From the IMG/VR virus record IMGVR_UViG_3300025133_000022, positions 1 to 64,000 of that record: DNA of 64,000 bases. One strand, given 5' to 3'. The translations under genes were made by a program, and so were the position numbers. This document shows positions 41,166 to 49,826 of this stretch, piece by piece. Origin of the DNA: a virus. The stretch's first letter is position 1. The number at the start of each line of letters is the position of its first letter. A model generated the notes under the pieces. That model searched no databases. It was not told the origin of the DNA and saw only the letters and a program-made list of their open reading frames with translations.

Positions 41166-41279
41166 TTCTATTTGACCGTCGGTCAAAAACACCAGCAAAC
41201 TCAAGCAAATCTTGATAAGCTCTAAATGTTCTAGCATTAACACAGTAGATAGCGCAATAAAAATCCCTAAAGGAAAACT

Positions 41280-41588
41280 ATGTTTCACGTTACCCTTCAA
41301 GTTTCACCAAGAAAAAAAGATTCATATGGCTATTTTAGCAGTATAGAAGTAGCCACACATGTGGCCGAGAGCCTTACAGGCTATTCAAAAGACAACGATC
41401 CAGTTTGTGGCGTCGTGACTGAAGTGCCAATTGACACAAGCGCTTCAATCGCAGAATACAAAGAAAAGTCAACCAAAGCTGCAGAACTAACTGAACGCAA
41501 GCAGTGGGCGAATTTCTATGAGCAAATGACCAGTCAGCAAAAAGACCTCATGTCCAAATTTGCTCCAGCGTCCCTTCAAGATACCTAA
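41280..41588 (+). CDS. Hypothetical protein
   Basis: 102 residues; helical charged C-terminal half. ATG follows AAAGGAAAACT. Unrecognised. Confidence 0.7.
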   Translation: MFHVTLQVSPRKKDSYGYFSSIEVATHVAESLTGYSKDNDPVCGVVTEVPIDTSASIAEYKEKSTKAAELTERKQWANFYEQMTSQQKDLMSKFAPASLQDT

Positions 41589-41620
41589 ACTGAATATGCT
41601 GCTAACAGCAGCATGCTTAC

Positions 41621-41694
41621 GCTCCGGTAGCTCAGTTGGATAGAGCATCGGCCTTCTAAGCCGGCGGCCCTAGGTTCAAGTCCTAGTCGGAGCA
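41621..41694 (+). tRNA. tRNA-Arg(UCU)
   Basis: Acceptor GCTCCGG/TCGGAGC, A73; D-arm GCTC AGTTGGATA GAGC; anticodon arm CGGC CTTCTAA GCCG; T-arm CTAGG TTCAAGT CCTAG. No CCA. Confidence 0.93.
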
Positions 41695-41721
41695 CTACTC
41701 TCACAAAAAAAAGAGAAACTT

Positions 41722-42147
41722 ATGCCAATACTACTTGAGCGACCAAAACTAGTCATAGATGAAAACGGAAGGCCAATTTCAGAAAACGAAATGAAAAAAC
41801 GACAATGGAAAACCACAGTTGTTTGCGGCCAGCACAGCCTTGGCTGTGGTGCCAAATCAGAAATCGTTTTCAACGACATCTTCAAAAAAGTAATTCAAAA
41901 CCCTTCAATGACTCAAATCGGATATCATGCAAAATGCATGCATTGTCACCAAGATTTGGTAATTCCTCATAATGACACTCCTTGGCATTACGATGAAATT
42001 CCCGTGAAAACCAAATGGTTAAAAACCTATATGACGAGTCTAGTCGATACACTGCATGCAGAGTCCAACGACCGCCAACGCCTTAAAATAGATCTAATGA
42101 AAGACAATATCGATATTAAATATCTTAGAGAATACGACTGGTCATAA
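41722..42147 (+). CDS. Zinc-binding hypothetical protein
   Basis: 141 residues. VCGQHSLGCG and KCMHCHQD give paired metal ligands. Unrecognised. Confidence 0.7.
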   Translation: MPILLERPKLVIDENGRPISENEMKKRQWKTTVVCGQHSLGCGAKSEIVFNDIFKKVIQNPSMTQIGYHAKCMHCHQDLVIPHNDTPWHYDEIPVKTKWLKTYMTSLVDTLHAESNDRQRLKIDLMKDNIDIKYLREYDWS

Positions 42148-42150
42148 TTC

Positions 42151-42203
42151 CTTGACGCCAAATTCATAGCAGGGTTACCATCTTGCTAATGGGCGAGGTG
42201 TCA
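42151..42203 (+). promoter_or_regulatory. Hairpin covering a ribosome binding site
   Basis: TTGACGCC pairs with GGTGTCAA, the latter containing the GAGGTG-type site before ATG 42206; an inner AGCAGG/CTTGCT hairpin stabilises it. Could block translation until bound or melted. Confidence 0.45.
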
Positions 42204-42205
42204 AA

Positions 42206-42694
42206 ATGACAAGTGAAAACACTCATAGAGATTTATGTAAATTAGCAACAGGTTGGTTAGTTAAGCAATCTTGGTGCGATATCGCGTGTTACGAACTTAA
42301 GGTAGGAAGAGGATTTGCTGATGCTATTGGACTCAGCAAACCCAGAGCACGTGTACATCGTATTACTATTATCGAATGCAAAAGAACTCGTTCAGATCTT
42401 TTGCAAGATCTGCGTGCCGGCAAATACCGCAAATATGAACAAAAATCTACCCACTGCTATCTAGCTGCTACTGCTGAAGCCTATGGTAATAAAACAAATA
42501 GTCAAATATTAGTAGATATGAAAAACAGAGGTGTTCCAGATCACTGGGGGCTTCTAAGGTTTGGACCAAGAAGTGAGATTATTTGCATTCGCTCAACAAA
42601 AGCACACAGACGCACTACAGCAACACAAGTCCGTGGACTTGTACGAAAAGTTGCCAGATCTCTATGTTATAGAGCAATTCAAGGAAAACTATGA
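42206..42694 (+). CDS. PD-(D/E)XK nuclease, MmcB-like
   Basis: 162 residues. GRGFADAIGL and TIIECKRTRSDLLQDLRAGKY match the D...ExK core and following helix of the MmcB/YraN-like nuclease group, known for DNA repair roles. Its start is covered by an RNA hairpin. Coupled to the next gene by ATGA. Confidence 0.7.
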   Translation: MTSENTHRDLCKLATGWLVKQSWCDIACYELKVGRGFADAIGLSKPRARVHRITIIECKRTRSDLLQDLRAGKYRKYEQKSTHCYLAATAEAYGNKTNSQILVDMKNRGVPDHWGLLRFGPRSEIICIRSTKAHRRTTATQVRGLVRKVARSLCYRAIQGKL

Positions 42695-43041
42695 GCCTAC
42701 AAGAAACAACAGCAGCATGGACTAAACTCCAAGAACTTAAGATAAAGCATCTTCGAATATGGCAGCCTAAGAAAGATTCTATAAACATGACAGACATGAC
42801 TTCCATTCACAGTATGGCAAAAGCCTTAAACATACAAATGTCAAACGCCATGGATGTAGAAGAAATTCACGAAGCTGCCTATGCGCTCGCTACCAAAGTA
42901 GCCGCACTGCCCTTTAGTGAATTCACTACATGGAATCAAGGACAAGCAGAACGCTCTATGAGTACCGGCCAACTTATGAGTGAAATCAGCAGTTCCAAGC
43001 TAATGGCTATGGCAGGCATTTCAACTTCTGAGCATTTCTAA
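42691..43041 (+). CDS. Hypothetical protein
   Basis: 116 residues, helical, ATG overlaps the nuclease stop. Unrecognised. Confidence 0.7.
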   Translation: MSLQETTAAWTKLQELKIKHLRIWQPKKDSINMTDMTSIHSMAKALNIQMSNAMDVEEIHEAAYALATKVAALPFSEFTTWNQGQAERSMSTGQLMSEISSSKLMAMAGISTSEHF

Positions 43042-43236
43042 TTGGACAATAAAGAAAGATACATCTTACAATTCGAAAGCCTTGGAATCTCTTGTCAATG
43101 TGGTTGGACTGGTAAAATAAAACATTTAAATCAAAAAATGTGGAGCTGGCTGTGTCCTAGCTGCAGTCTCATTCTTCTCGGTCAACATCATTACAAACCA
43201 CCAAAATCTTACTACAAAACTACGAAACTTCTATAA
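43042..43236 (+). CDS. Small zinc-ribbon protein
   Basis: 64 residues from TTG 43042, directly after the previous stop. CQCGW and CPSC form a zinc ribbon. Unrecognised. Confidence 0.6.
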   Translation: MDNKERYILQFESLGISCQCGWTGKIKHLNQKMWSWLCPSCSLILLGQHHYKPPKSYYKTTKLL

Positions 43237-43248
43237 AAGGATTTCCAA

Positions 43249-44610
43249 ATGAGCTACCAAGGCATCATAACCACAGTCAAGCTGAAACCACATCCTAGTG
43301 CAGACAAATTACTTCTTGCAGAAGTGGCAGGACACCAGCTAGTCTGCGCCAAGAATGCATACGAAGACGGTGACATCGTCATTTTCTTCCCCGAAGGTGG
43401 CCAACTCAGCCACCCGCTCTGCTGGTACAATGACCTCTACCGAGAAAACAAAGGTGAAAACCGCACACCTAATGTCTATGGATACTTTAGTGAAAATCGT
43501 CGAGTACGCAGCATTAAATTACGTGGTGAAATCTCAGAAGGCTTCATGCTTCCACTCGAAGGCTTGGCTTTCGTTGGCTCAGCCAAACCCCCGAGCGAAC
43601 TCCTTCGTCCCGGCATGCTTATCAACGAACTGCTAGGCAACGAAATCTGCAGAAAATACGAAACCCGTGCAACGAAACAAGCCCGACAAAAAGCAAGTGG
43701 TAAAGCTCGTAAAGACATTAACAACTTTGCCAAGGTTGGACAAACCAGTAAATTCCGCTACGTGATGAACAGCATCCCTAAAGATGCCATCATAACCATA
43801 TCTGAAAAGATTCATGGTACCAGTGGCAGAACCGGTCTTGTTAAAATCAAAGAACGTGTTGACCTACCATACCCCTGGTGGAAGCGTGCTTTGTACTGGA
43901 CTCGAGGACTGTTGCCCAACTGGACTTACGATCCAAAATACGTACCCCACACCCATACGCGAGAATTCAAACACCTCAGTGGCAGTCGCCGTATGATTGT
44001 GGCTCAAGACGAACAAATCTGCAAAACTCGTCCAGATGGTACTCCAATTCCACTTGGTTACCGCAAAAAGATTCACAACGCACTAATCAGCTGCCTCCGC
44101 CCAGGAGAAAGCCTATATTACGAAATCGTAGTGTGTAACGATCAAGGTGTATCCGACTTCCGACAAAAAATCGGCAACAACAAAAGCGACACAGTTCTCA
44201 AAAGTCTTCGAAAGAAATACGATGAACAAATGAACTATAGTTATGGGGTTGCTCCAGGCAGTTACAACATCTGGATATATCGCATCACCATGCAAAACGA
44301 ACGAGGTGATGCGATTCGCCTAGGATGGAATCAAATGACCAAGCGTGCCGCAGAGCTTGGAATTAGTACCGTTCCAGTGCTTGATCAATTCATCTACGAT
44401 GGTGACGCAGAGGCTCTTAACAAACGTCTTGCTCTCATCAGTGATGGACCTAGCACTTTAGACAGCACACACATTCGAGAAGGTGTGTGTGTGCATATCG
44501 ACAGTCCTAAAATGCAAAACGTATTTAAGCGAAAGGGTTTTGCATTTTGTCACTTGGAAGGAATAGCCAAGAACGACGATGAGTACGTTGATCCAGAAGA
44601 CATTGCGTGA
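43249..44610 (+). CDS. RNA ligase, Rnl5/DraRnl-like
   Basis: 453 residues. Ligase motif I EKIHGTSGR with Lys 187 as the AMP-accepting residue; later YYEIVV (motif III-like), REGVCVHI (motif IV) and FKRKGFAF (motif V). The N-terminal 120 residues form a domain (KLKPHPSADKLLLAEVAG...) like the OB-type N-terminal module of the Deinococcus RNA ligase group. A long insertion lies between motifs I and III. Such ligases reseal 3'-OH/5'-P breaks in structured RNA. With the 2H enzyme, CCA-adding enzyme and tRNAs this suggests tRNA repair. Confidence 0.8.
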   Translation: MSYQGIITTVKLKPHPSADKLLLAEVAGHQLVCAKNAYEDGDIVIFFPEGGQLSHPLCWYNDLYRENKGENRTPNVYGYFSENRRVRSIKLRGEISEGFMLPLEGLAFVGSAKPPSELLRPGMLINELLGNEICRKYETRATKQARQKASGKARKDINNFAKVGQTSKFRYVMNSIPKDAIITISEKIHGTSGRTGLVKIKERVDLPYPWWKRALYWTRGLLPNWTYDPKYVPHTHTREFKHLSGSRRMIVAQDEQICKTRPDGTPIPLGYRKKIHNALISCLRPGESLYYEIVVCNDQGVSDFRQKIGNNKSDTVLKSLRKKYDEQMNYSYGVAPGSYNIWIYRITMQNERGDAIRLGWNQMTKRAAELGISTVPVLDQFIYDGDAEALNKRLALISDGPSTLDSTHIREGVCVHIDSPKMQNVFKRKGFAFCHLEGIAKNDDEYVDPEDIA

Positions 44611-44652
44611 TACTATACCCCTATAGCGACTTTTGTCATATAGAGGGCATTA

Positions 44653-45213
44653 ATGCACACCGGAACAATAACTATTAGAGGAGTTGAATACTCCTCTATT
44701 ACCGAGGCTACCAAGGCCCACGGTATTAACAACCGCACGTACCACACAAGAATCAAGAGAGGGTGGTCACCAGAACAAGCACTTCAACTAGTGGCCCCAC
44801 CCAAGAAGTACTTCAGCGCATATAATCACTGGCTAGCACTTCAAGACGAACCCGTTAGAATCTGCAACGCCTGTGCTGAAGAGAAGCCTCTAGAAGACTT
44901 CTACAAGAAAAGCTCAAAGATCGGCTATGGTGCTCGATGTCGACCATGTGTAAGCAAACAAGTCCTCAGAAATTTACGAAAACGTGTCTACGGTTTAGAT
45001 CCAGACCAATGGAAAGCACTCTTTGAATCTCAAGACAGATGCTGTGCTATCTGCAAGACCAAGCACCCAGGCAAAGGAACTTGGCATACCGACCATTGCC
45101 ACAGCACAAATACAGTAAGAGGCATCCTGTGCAGAAATTGCAATGTAGGACTAGGCTTCTTTAAAGACAAGACCGAGCTGCTACAAGCAGCCATAGGATA
45201 TCTAGATGAATGA
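44653..45213 (+). CDS. Endonuclease VII-like homing endonuclease
   Basis: 186 residues. N-terminal NUMOD-like helix-turn-helix (KAHGINNRTYHTRIKRGW), a four-Cys segment CNACAEEKP...CRPC, then the endonuclease VII core CAICKT, WHTDHCHSTNTVRGILC and CNVGLGFFKD. The DNA-contacting N-terminus marks it as mobile rather than a packaging resolvase. Shares the Cys segment with the HNH gene at 17.35 kb. Confidence 0.85.
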   Translation: MHTGTITIRGVEYSSITEATKAHGINNRTYHTRIKRGWSPEQALQLVAPPKKYFSAYNHWLALQDEPVRICNACAEEKPLEDFYKKSSKIGYGARCRPCVSKQVLRNLRKRVYGLDPDQWKALFESQDRCCAICKTKHPGKGTWHTDHCHSTNTVRGILCRNCNVGLGFFKDKTELLQAAIGYLDE

Positions 45214-45448
45214 GAAAGACATTGCAGCTTTACTTTCCGGTGGAATTCCTATTCTGTTGCTCATTCTTGCAGGACTCTTTGGAGGCGTGTTTATAACAGC
45301 TTTCAATTACTACATAGTTGGCTTAATCATAATAGCAGGCATCGCAATGCAAGTCTTGTACATATTGGAAAGCCCCTTAAGAATGGCTCTCATTTACAGT
45401 GCCTTTTATGGCATCTACTGGTTGCTTACCATTCCTGGCACAGCATAA
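45206..45448 (+). CDS. Three-span membrane protein
   Basis: 80 residues, almost all hydrophobic, overlapping the previous gene's end. Unrecognised. Confidence 0.7.
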   Translation: MNEKDIAALLSGGIPILLLILAGLFGGVFITAFNYYIVGLIIIAGIAMQVLYILESPLRMALIYSAFYGIYWLLTIPGTA

Positions 45449-45519
45449 ATAATAGAAACACAAATACAACTTAAAATATACTTGGTGGATGCCAAGCAAA
45501 CCCAATAAAGGATCCAACT

Positions 45520-45747
45520 ATGACACATGGCAAAGCAACAACGCTTTCGCAGTTAATAGATCAAAAGCGAAGAGAGTACGGATTAGACTGGGACGCCCAC
45601 AAGCAAGTATGCCGAAAAGCATGCATTAACTGGTCGATAGCAAACCAAAAGGCCATCCTGCACACTCCAGACATGGGTCGTGTAACCCTTGAGGGTTATA
45701 TTAAAGCTTATCATCAGCTTTATGTGAACCCAGAGGAAATATCATGA
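45520..45747 (+). CDS. Hypothetical protein
   Basis: 75 residues; ATG follows AAAGGATCCAACT. Helical. Coupled to the next gene by ATGA. Confidence 0.65.
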   Translation: MTHGKATTLSQLIDQKRREYGLDWDAHKQVCRKACINWSIANQKAILHTPDMGRVTLEGYIKAYHQLYVNPEEIS

Positions 45748-45839
45748 ATAAGCAAATTGCAGCAACAGTCATTGGTGCGATTTCAGGTGCTATGTATTTT
45801 GCATTTGCAGTTCACATGCTGACAAATACCCTGTTGTGA
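45744..45839 (+). CDS. 31-residue membrane peptide
   Basis: MNKQIAATVIGAISGAMYFA then one short hydrophobic tail: a single span. Coupled upstream by ATGA and downstream to a GTG start at 45836. Confidence 0.5.
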   Translation: MNKQIAATVIGAISGAMYFAFAVHMLTNTLL

Positions 45840-46009
45840 AATATCCAGAACAAGTACAACGACTGATAGACCAATGTGTCGCCGCTCCTAAACAGAGCGA
45901 GCGACAGCAAGCTGTTGAAGCACTTATTGAGCTTCTTACAAAACCAAAAAATGACTTCTCGTGCATTTGTACCAAAAACGACCCTTGGTGTATTTGCTGG
46001 AGTAGATGA
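45836..46009 (+). CDS. Small Cys-rich protein
   Basis: 57 residues from GTG 45836, overlapping the previous stop. Helical, ending CICTKNDPWCICW, a probable metal site. Stop lies in the terminator stem. Confidence 0.55.
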   Translation: MKYPEQVQRLIDQCVAAPKQSERQQAVEALIELLTKPKNDFSCICTKNDPWCICWSR

Positions 46010-46031
46010 GCGGGGCGTAGCCCCGCTTTAG
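46009..46031 (+). terminator. Terminator
   Basis: AGCGGGGC gta GCCCCGCT followed by TTA; weak T-tract. Confidence 0.65.
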
Positions 46032-46061
46032 GTAAGAAAACTTAATAAGGAGCACAAGCCT

Positions 46062-46367
46062 ATGAATACTGTTCAACTTTACAGAACAATGCACGCAGCC
46101 CTACATAATAGTGAAGCAAAAACAGTACAAGTAGAAGAAAACACATATCAGGTTGAAACCACAAACAAAAGTATTCGTTACATACGATATAAAAATATCG
46201 TATTCGCACAACAAGATACAACTCAAATGGGTTACCTAGCCCATTTAGCAAAAAGTCAACCAATTTCTAGAATTATTCGCACAGGACAAAAGTGGGGTTG
46301 GATTTCAAACAAAGAAATCGCTGACCCACTCCTCGTGAGCAATGATGGCCAGGTGGCGCAACGGTGA
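46062..46367 (+). CDS. Hypothetical protein overlapping tRNA-Leu
   Basis: 101 residues; ATG follows AAGGAGCACAAGCCT. Unrecognised. Its last seven codons lie inside the tRNA that follows. Confidence 0.65.
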   Translation: MNTVQLYRTMHAALHNSEAKTVQVEENTYQVETTNKSIRYIRYKNIVFAQQDTTQMGYLAHLAKSQPISRIIRTGQKWGWISNKEIADPLLVSNDGQVAQR

Positions 46368-46427
46368 CGCAGCAGGTTTAGGCCCTGTGATCTAATGATC
46401 TTGCGGGTTCGAATCCCGTCCTGGCCA
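46347..46427 (+). tRNA. tRNA-Leu(UAG)
   Basis: Acceptor GGCCAGG/CCTGGCC, A73; anticodon arm CAGG TTTAGGC CCTG; class II variable arm; T-arm CGGG TTCGAAT CCCG. Overlaps the preceding coding region by 21 bases. Confidence 0.9.
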
Positions 46428-46463
46428 CTATTTTTATTCTACAATCTTAATCCAAAGAAAAAA

Positions 46464-46793
46464 ATGAGCACACCTCCAATAGAAGAACTACTCCCAAAAA
46501 CCGAGTTTGAAAAGCCACGCGCTCCACTCGGTATGAGAAAGTTCACAATATATCGTCCTTCAGATGAAACCGGTGTCAGTGGAATAGGAATTGTCGCTCA
46601 AGGCATCTTGTTTGCTGATGGTACTGCCAGTGTGCAGTGGGTCTGCCCACCTGCTGCTGGAGATGTACAAACCAAAAAATGGGAAAGTTTCTTAGACGTA
46701 CATGTACGTCAACACCCAAAGAACCAAACCATCATTACTTGGGAAGACGGCAAGCAAGACATATACGAACCTGTTGCAGAATCTACAGAATAA
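46464..46793 (+). CDS. Hypothetical protein
   Basis: 109 residues from ATG 46464. Strand-rich second half (GTASVQW, TIITWEDG). Unrecognised. Confidence 0.7.
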   Translation: MSTPPIEELLPKTEFEKPRAPLGMRKFTIYRPSDETGVSGIGIVAQGILFADGTASVQWVCPPAAGDVQTKKWESFLDVHVRQHPKNQTIITWEDGKQDIYEPVAESTE

Positions 46794-46861
46794 CAAATAC
46801 CCCGACTGTAGGTACAACAAGATTCAATTACAAACACAAATCTTAAACCAAAGACCCAACC

Positions 46862-47767
46862 ATGAACCTTACTGAAAAAACGGCACCACCACGCACGCTG
46901 AACCCAAACGGCTGGTACATTCAAATGCACAACTATATTGGATGGGACTACAGCAAAAGAAACTTTTGTCCATTCTTTTGGAAAACTGCACTTGGATGCG
47001 CTCTCATCGGCTTCATCTTCGTCTGGCGTCTTAGCATTGCCATGCTTAAGATCGCAGCTCATGGCATCGGCTGGTGCTTAGGCGGCGTCCACAAGGCCGT
47101 TTGTTGGCTAATTCCACACAAACTTCTAAATTTCCTAGCACGCACTCTGACCAACACCATTAGCAAGCTGATAGATATTTATGAAATACAAGAGCTAAAA
47201 AGACTTGAACGTCTTTACGGCCATTACGATCAATTTGCTATGCTCATTGCATATCGTTTAGAAAACGCCAAAGATATCTCGCCCAATACACGATCAGCAT
47301 ATTACAAAACAATTACTGATCGTATCAAAATCACCAATGACGAAAACCAGACACACTGGACGCGATACCAGACAATTCCTGGAGGAAAATTACGAGTCAA
47401 ACCTGCATTAAAAATGACTGATGTCTGTTTATACAAAAATGACTACAAGCCCATTTCAGATGCAATAGCTACTCATAATGCCAAACATCAAGCAATTTTT
47501 GGTAGCATCTTGCTGTTCTCTATAGCCTGCGTGCTCTTGACTGTAATTTATGCTGTCATCGGGACTGGTGGAATGCTATCTGGCCTACTCTTTGTCAGTA
47601 AGTGGTTGCTAATAGTTGGTGGCGTTATCGCCACCATCGTTGCTACTGTTGCTGGAGCTCCTCTTGTATGGGGCTACTGGAAAGATGTAGTCATGCAAAA
47701 ATACTGCCCATCAATCATATGGGAAGAAGAAACTCAAGATAACAATTTACCAACAAAAGAGAAATAA
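46862..47767 (+). CDS. Multi-span membrane protein
   Basis: 301 residues with spans at about 40-65, 68-90, 217-240 and 245-275 around a soluble helical loop. Unrecognised; coupled to another membrane gene. Confidence 0.75.
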   Translation: MNLTEKTAPPRTLNPNGWYIQMHNYIGWDYSKRNFCPFFWKTALGCALIGFIFVWRLSIAMLKIAAHGIGWCLGGVHKAVCWLIPHKLLNFLARTLTNTISKLIDIYEIQELKRLERLYGHYDQFAMLIAYRLENAKDISPNTRSAYYKTITDRIKITNDENQTHWTRYQTIPGGKLRVKPALKMTDVCLYKNDYKPISDAIATHNAKHQAIFGSILLFSIACVLLTVIYAVIGTGGMLSGLLFVSKWLLIVGGVIATIVATVAGAPLVWGYWKDVVMQKYCPSIIWEEETQDNNLPTKEK

Positions 47768-47770
47768 ATA

Positions 47771-47956
47771 ATGAGCAACTCAAAAAATAAAGTCATTGTC
47801 AGTTCAGGCATTAGCACCGGAACCCTTGTAGCTGCAATAGCTAGCTACTTGCTTGGAAACAGCTTTGGCTGGATCATCTGGCACGGAATTATGGGATGGG
47901 CTTATGTCCTGTACCTGATAGCCGGGTGCGGTGGCGGCCTACCTGCACTTCCTTAA
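47771..47956 (+). CDS. Small membrane protein
   Basis: 61 residues, one or two spans, four bases after the preceding membrane-protein gene. Confidence 0.6.
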   Translation: MSNSKNKVIVSSGISTGTLVAAIASYLLGNSFGWIIWHGIMGWAYVLYLIAGCGGGLPALP

Positions 47957-47957
47957 A

Positions 47958-48350
47958 TCAAGGACATGCCAACAACAATCGCGCTTCGTTCAGAGTAAGG
48001 GGTTCGCGCCCCTGCTCCTCGTCGCACGATGCTACAAGTAGCGCTTCACCTGTAAGTCCATTCCAATCCACAAGAGCATCCCAGCAAACTCCATCATCTG
48101 AAGTAATTTCAATAATTACTCCATCAGTTTGAATTAATAGATTTTCATCTAAACAATATTCAGACAACACAACCCCATCTTCAAAAAGCATTTCTACCAT
48201 TCCGTCATCTCTAAAACGTCCACAAACACCTTCGTATGATTGAATAACAGCTGGAGCTTCTTCAACCTCCAGCCAGAGATTTATAAAATCATATTTGCCT
48301 GTAGAGTTCTCAGGGGTTACAATACATGCTACTAGTAGCCAAATCAACAT
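47958..48350 (-). CDS. Exported lipoprotein-like protein
   Basis: 130 residues from ATG 48350 (CAGGAGAAACTA). Very short hydrophobic leader MLIWLLVAC with a possible LVAC lipobox, then an acidic strand-rich domain. Opposite strand to its surroundings, like the exported protease at 38.9 kb. Unrecognised. Confidence 0.65.
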   Translation of the reverse strand: MLIWLLVACIVTPENSTGKYDFINLWLEVEEAPAVIQSYEGVCGRFRDDGMVEMLFEDGVVLSEYCLDENLLIQTDGVIIEITSDDGVCWDALVDWNGLTGEALLVASCDEEQGREPLTLNEARLLLACP

Positions 48351-48379
48351 TAGTTTCTCCTGTATCTTTGAAAACATAT

Positions 48380-48456
48380 GGCTGGATAGCTCAGTCTGGT
48401 AGAGCACGGGATTGAAAATCTCGGTGTCAGCGGTTCAAATCCGCTTCCGGTCGCCA
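48380..48456 (+). tRNA. tRNA-Phe(GAA)
   Basis: Acceptor GGCTGGA/TCCGGTC, G73 (A is usual for Phe), encoded CCA; anticodon arm GGGA TTGAAAA TCTC; T-arm AGCGG TTCAAAT CCGCT. Confidence 0.88.
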
Positions 48457-48459
48457 TAG

Positions 48460-48780
48460 AATGTTAGTAGGTAGGATTAATAGTATCCAGGGTTTTGTAC
48501 CCGTTTGCAACTCAAAGAGCTGCGGCTGGTGAAACACCCAGCTAGACTGTAGCATCTAAAGCTCTTGCAGACCCTTTCAAGAGTGGAACAAAGGTATTGA
48601 ACACGGAAATGTGGGAAAGGACCATTGTGTCCAGAACCATAATTCTTGCGCAAAAGAAGAAGTCTCACACTGGTTAAAAGACCAGCTAAACAAACTCCGC
48701 CGAGCTACAAGAGACAACTTTGCAGGCCGTGTAGATATACTGGGCCTTTGGTGTAACAACACGCTAATATTCTTCCTCCC
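48460..48780 (+). other. Inter-tRNA stretch with possible decayed frame
   Basis: About 320 bases. A protein-like open frame (about 48545-48790, including EEVSHWLKDQLNKLRRATRD) has no good start or ribosome binding site and ends inside the next tRNA. Possible gene remnant. Confidence 0.3.
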
Positions 48781-48852
48781 GGCCGGTTAGCTCAGTGGGA
48801 GAGCGTCCCCTTTACACGGGGAGGGTCACAGGTTCGATCCCTGTACCGGCCA
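48781..48852 (+). tRNA. tRNA-Val(UAC)
   Basis: Acceptor GGCCGGT/ACCGGCC, A73; anticodon arm CCCC TTTACAC GGGG; T-arm ACAGG TTCGATC CCTGT. No CCA. Confidence 0.93.
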
Positions 48853-48866
48853 CCACAAGGAACATC

Positions 48867-49100
48867 ATGAAACGAAAACACTTGCTAACTCGAAAAGGGA
48901 TTTACTGCGGGGAAAAGGAAACTCCAGGCAACTGGACTACAAACACCTCCCTCGATCTCAATCAGCCAATTGTCGTTACCTGTTCTGAGTGCAGACTTCA
49001 CCTTCGGCAACGGCACAAAGACAAGGAAAACATGAAGAAAACCTTCACCTCCACCCTCATTGCCGTATTGTCATTCCTTTCAGGAACGTACATTAGTTAA
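48867..49100 (+). CDS. Small protein with Cys pair and C-terminal span
   Basis: 77 residues from ATG 48867 (CAAGGAACATC). CSEC motif, then basic helix. An in-frame ATG at 49032 with AAGGAAAAC would make a 22-residue hydrophobic peptide (MKKTFTSTLIAVLSFLSG), so two products are possible. Confidence 0.6.
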   Translation: MKRKHLLTRKGIYCGEKETPGNWTTNTSLDLNQPIVVTCSECRLHLRQRHKDKENMKKTFTSTLIAVLSFLSGTYIS

Positions 49101-49102
49101 AC

Positions 49103-49219
49103 GAGAGTGGCGAAATTGGCAAACGCGACGATCGAGGAAAACCTAATGGTTTAGAGAACAACTTTCCAAACTCGCCTGAAGACTAACCATCCGATTATAG
49201 GTTCGAGTCCTGCCTCTCA
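49103..49219 (+). ncRNA. tRNA-Leu-like RNA with expanded anticodon loop
   Basis: D-arm TGGCGAAATTGGCAAACGC is that of tRNA-Leu and AGG TTCGAGT CCT is a T-arm; GAGAG/CTCTC pairs but the outer two acceptor pairs are lost. GATCG (5') can pair with CGATT (3') as anticodon stem, leaving a 57-base loop with ATGGTT/AACCAT inside. Interrupted tRNA, tRNA mimic or relic. Confidence 0.45.
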
Positions 49220-49237
49220 CATACACAAAGGAAAACA

Positions 49238-49684
49238 ATGACTAAATTGCATTATTTCAACTTTAGTTGGGGGCATGTTGAAAGCAGTAGGATTGCTATG
49301 CTGCCAAGCTGGTACCACGCTGTGGGTTTCGACACCGTAGAGGCAGCTGCCGAAAGTTTTGCTCGCTGCTTGATGACACAGGTACCGCCAACTAAAATGT
49401 GCCCAATTCATGGCAAGCACAATAGCCACTTCTGCCCCGACTGTGGCACAGCGACCACTGTCGGACAATTAAGTGAAGATTGGCAATTCGCTTACGAATT
49501 CTTCAACAACCTATACGTCACAACAGCCAACGACTCACCCAGCAGTGACACTAACGACTGGGACAGAAACTGGTACGCTGAATGGGAAGTCATTGAAACT
49601 GCAGGCATGAAGCCAATTGTAGTAGAATGTTTCGACCGATACCTGGAGACAGGCGACCCAGAAGAACTAATTTGCGATGAATAG
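49238..49684 (+). CDS. Zinc-binding hypothetical protein
   Basis: 148 residues. CPIHGKHNSHFCPDCG is a clear metal site in the middle. Unrecognised. Confidence 0.7.
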   Translation: MTKLHYFNFSWGHVESSRIAMLPSWYHAVGFDTVEAAAESFARCLMTQVPPTKMCPIHGKHNSHFCPDCGTATTVGQLSEDWQFAYEFFNNLYVTTANDSPSSDTNDWDRNWYAEWEVIETAGMKPIVVECFDRYLETGDPEELICDE

Positions 49685-49688
49685 AAAT

Positions 49689-49765
49689 GGGGTGTTGGTC
49701 TAGTCTGGTTAAGACGCCGGCCTGTCTCGCTGGTAACACGGGTTCAAATCCCGTACACCCCGCCA
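49689..49765 (+). tRNA. tRNA-Asp(GUC)
   Basis: Acceptor GGGGTGT/ACACCCC, G73, encoded CCA; anticodon arm CCGGC CTGTCTC GCTGG; T-arm ACGGG TTCAAAT CCCGT. Confidence 0.93.
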
Positions 49766-49826
49766 CCCAAGGAGTCAAAAAAAATGGAAGAGCACTTTCG
49801 CTGAGCTACTTATAAAGGAGCCAGCA

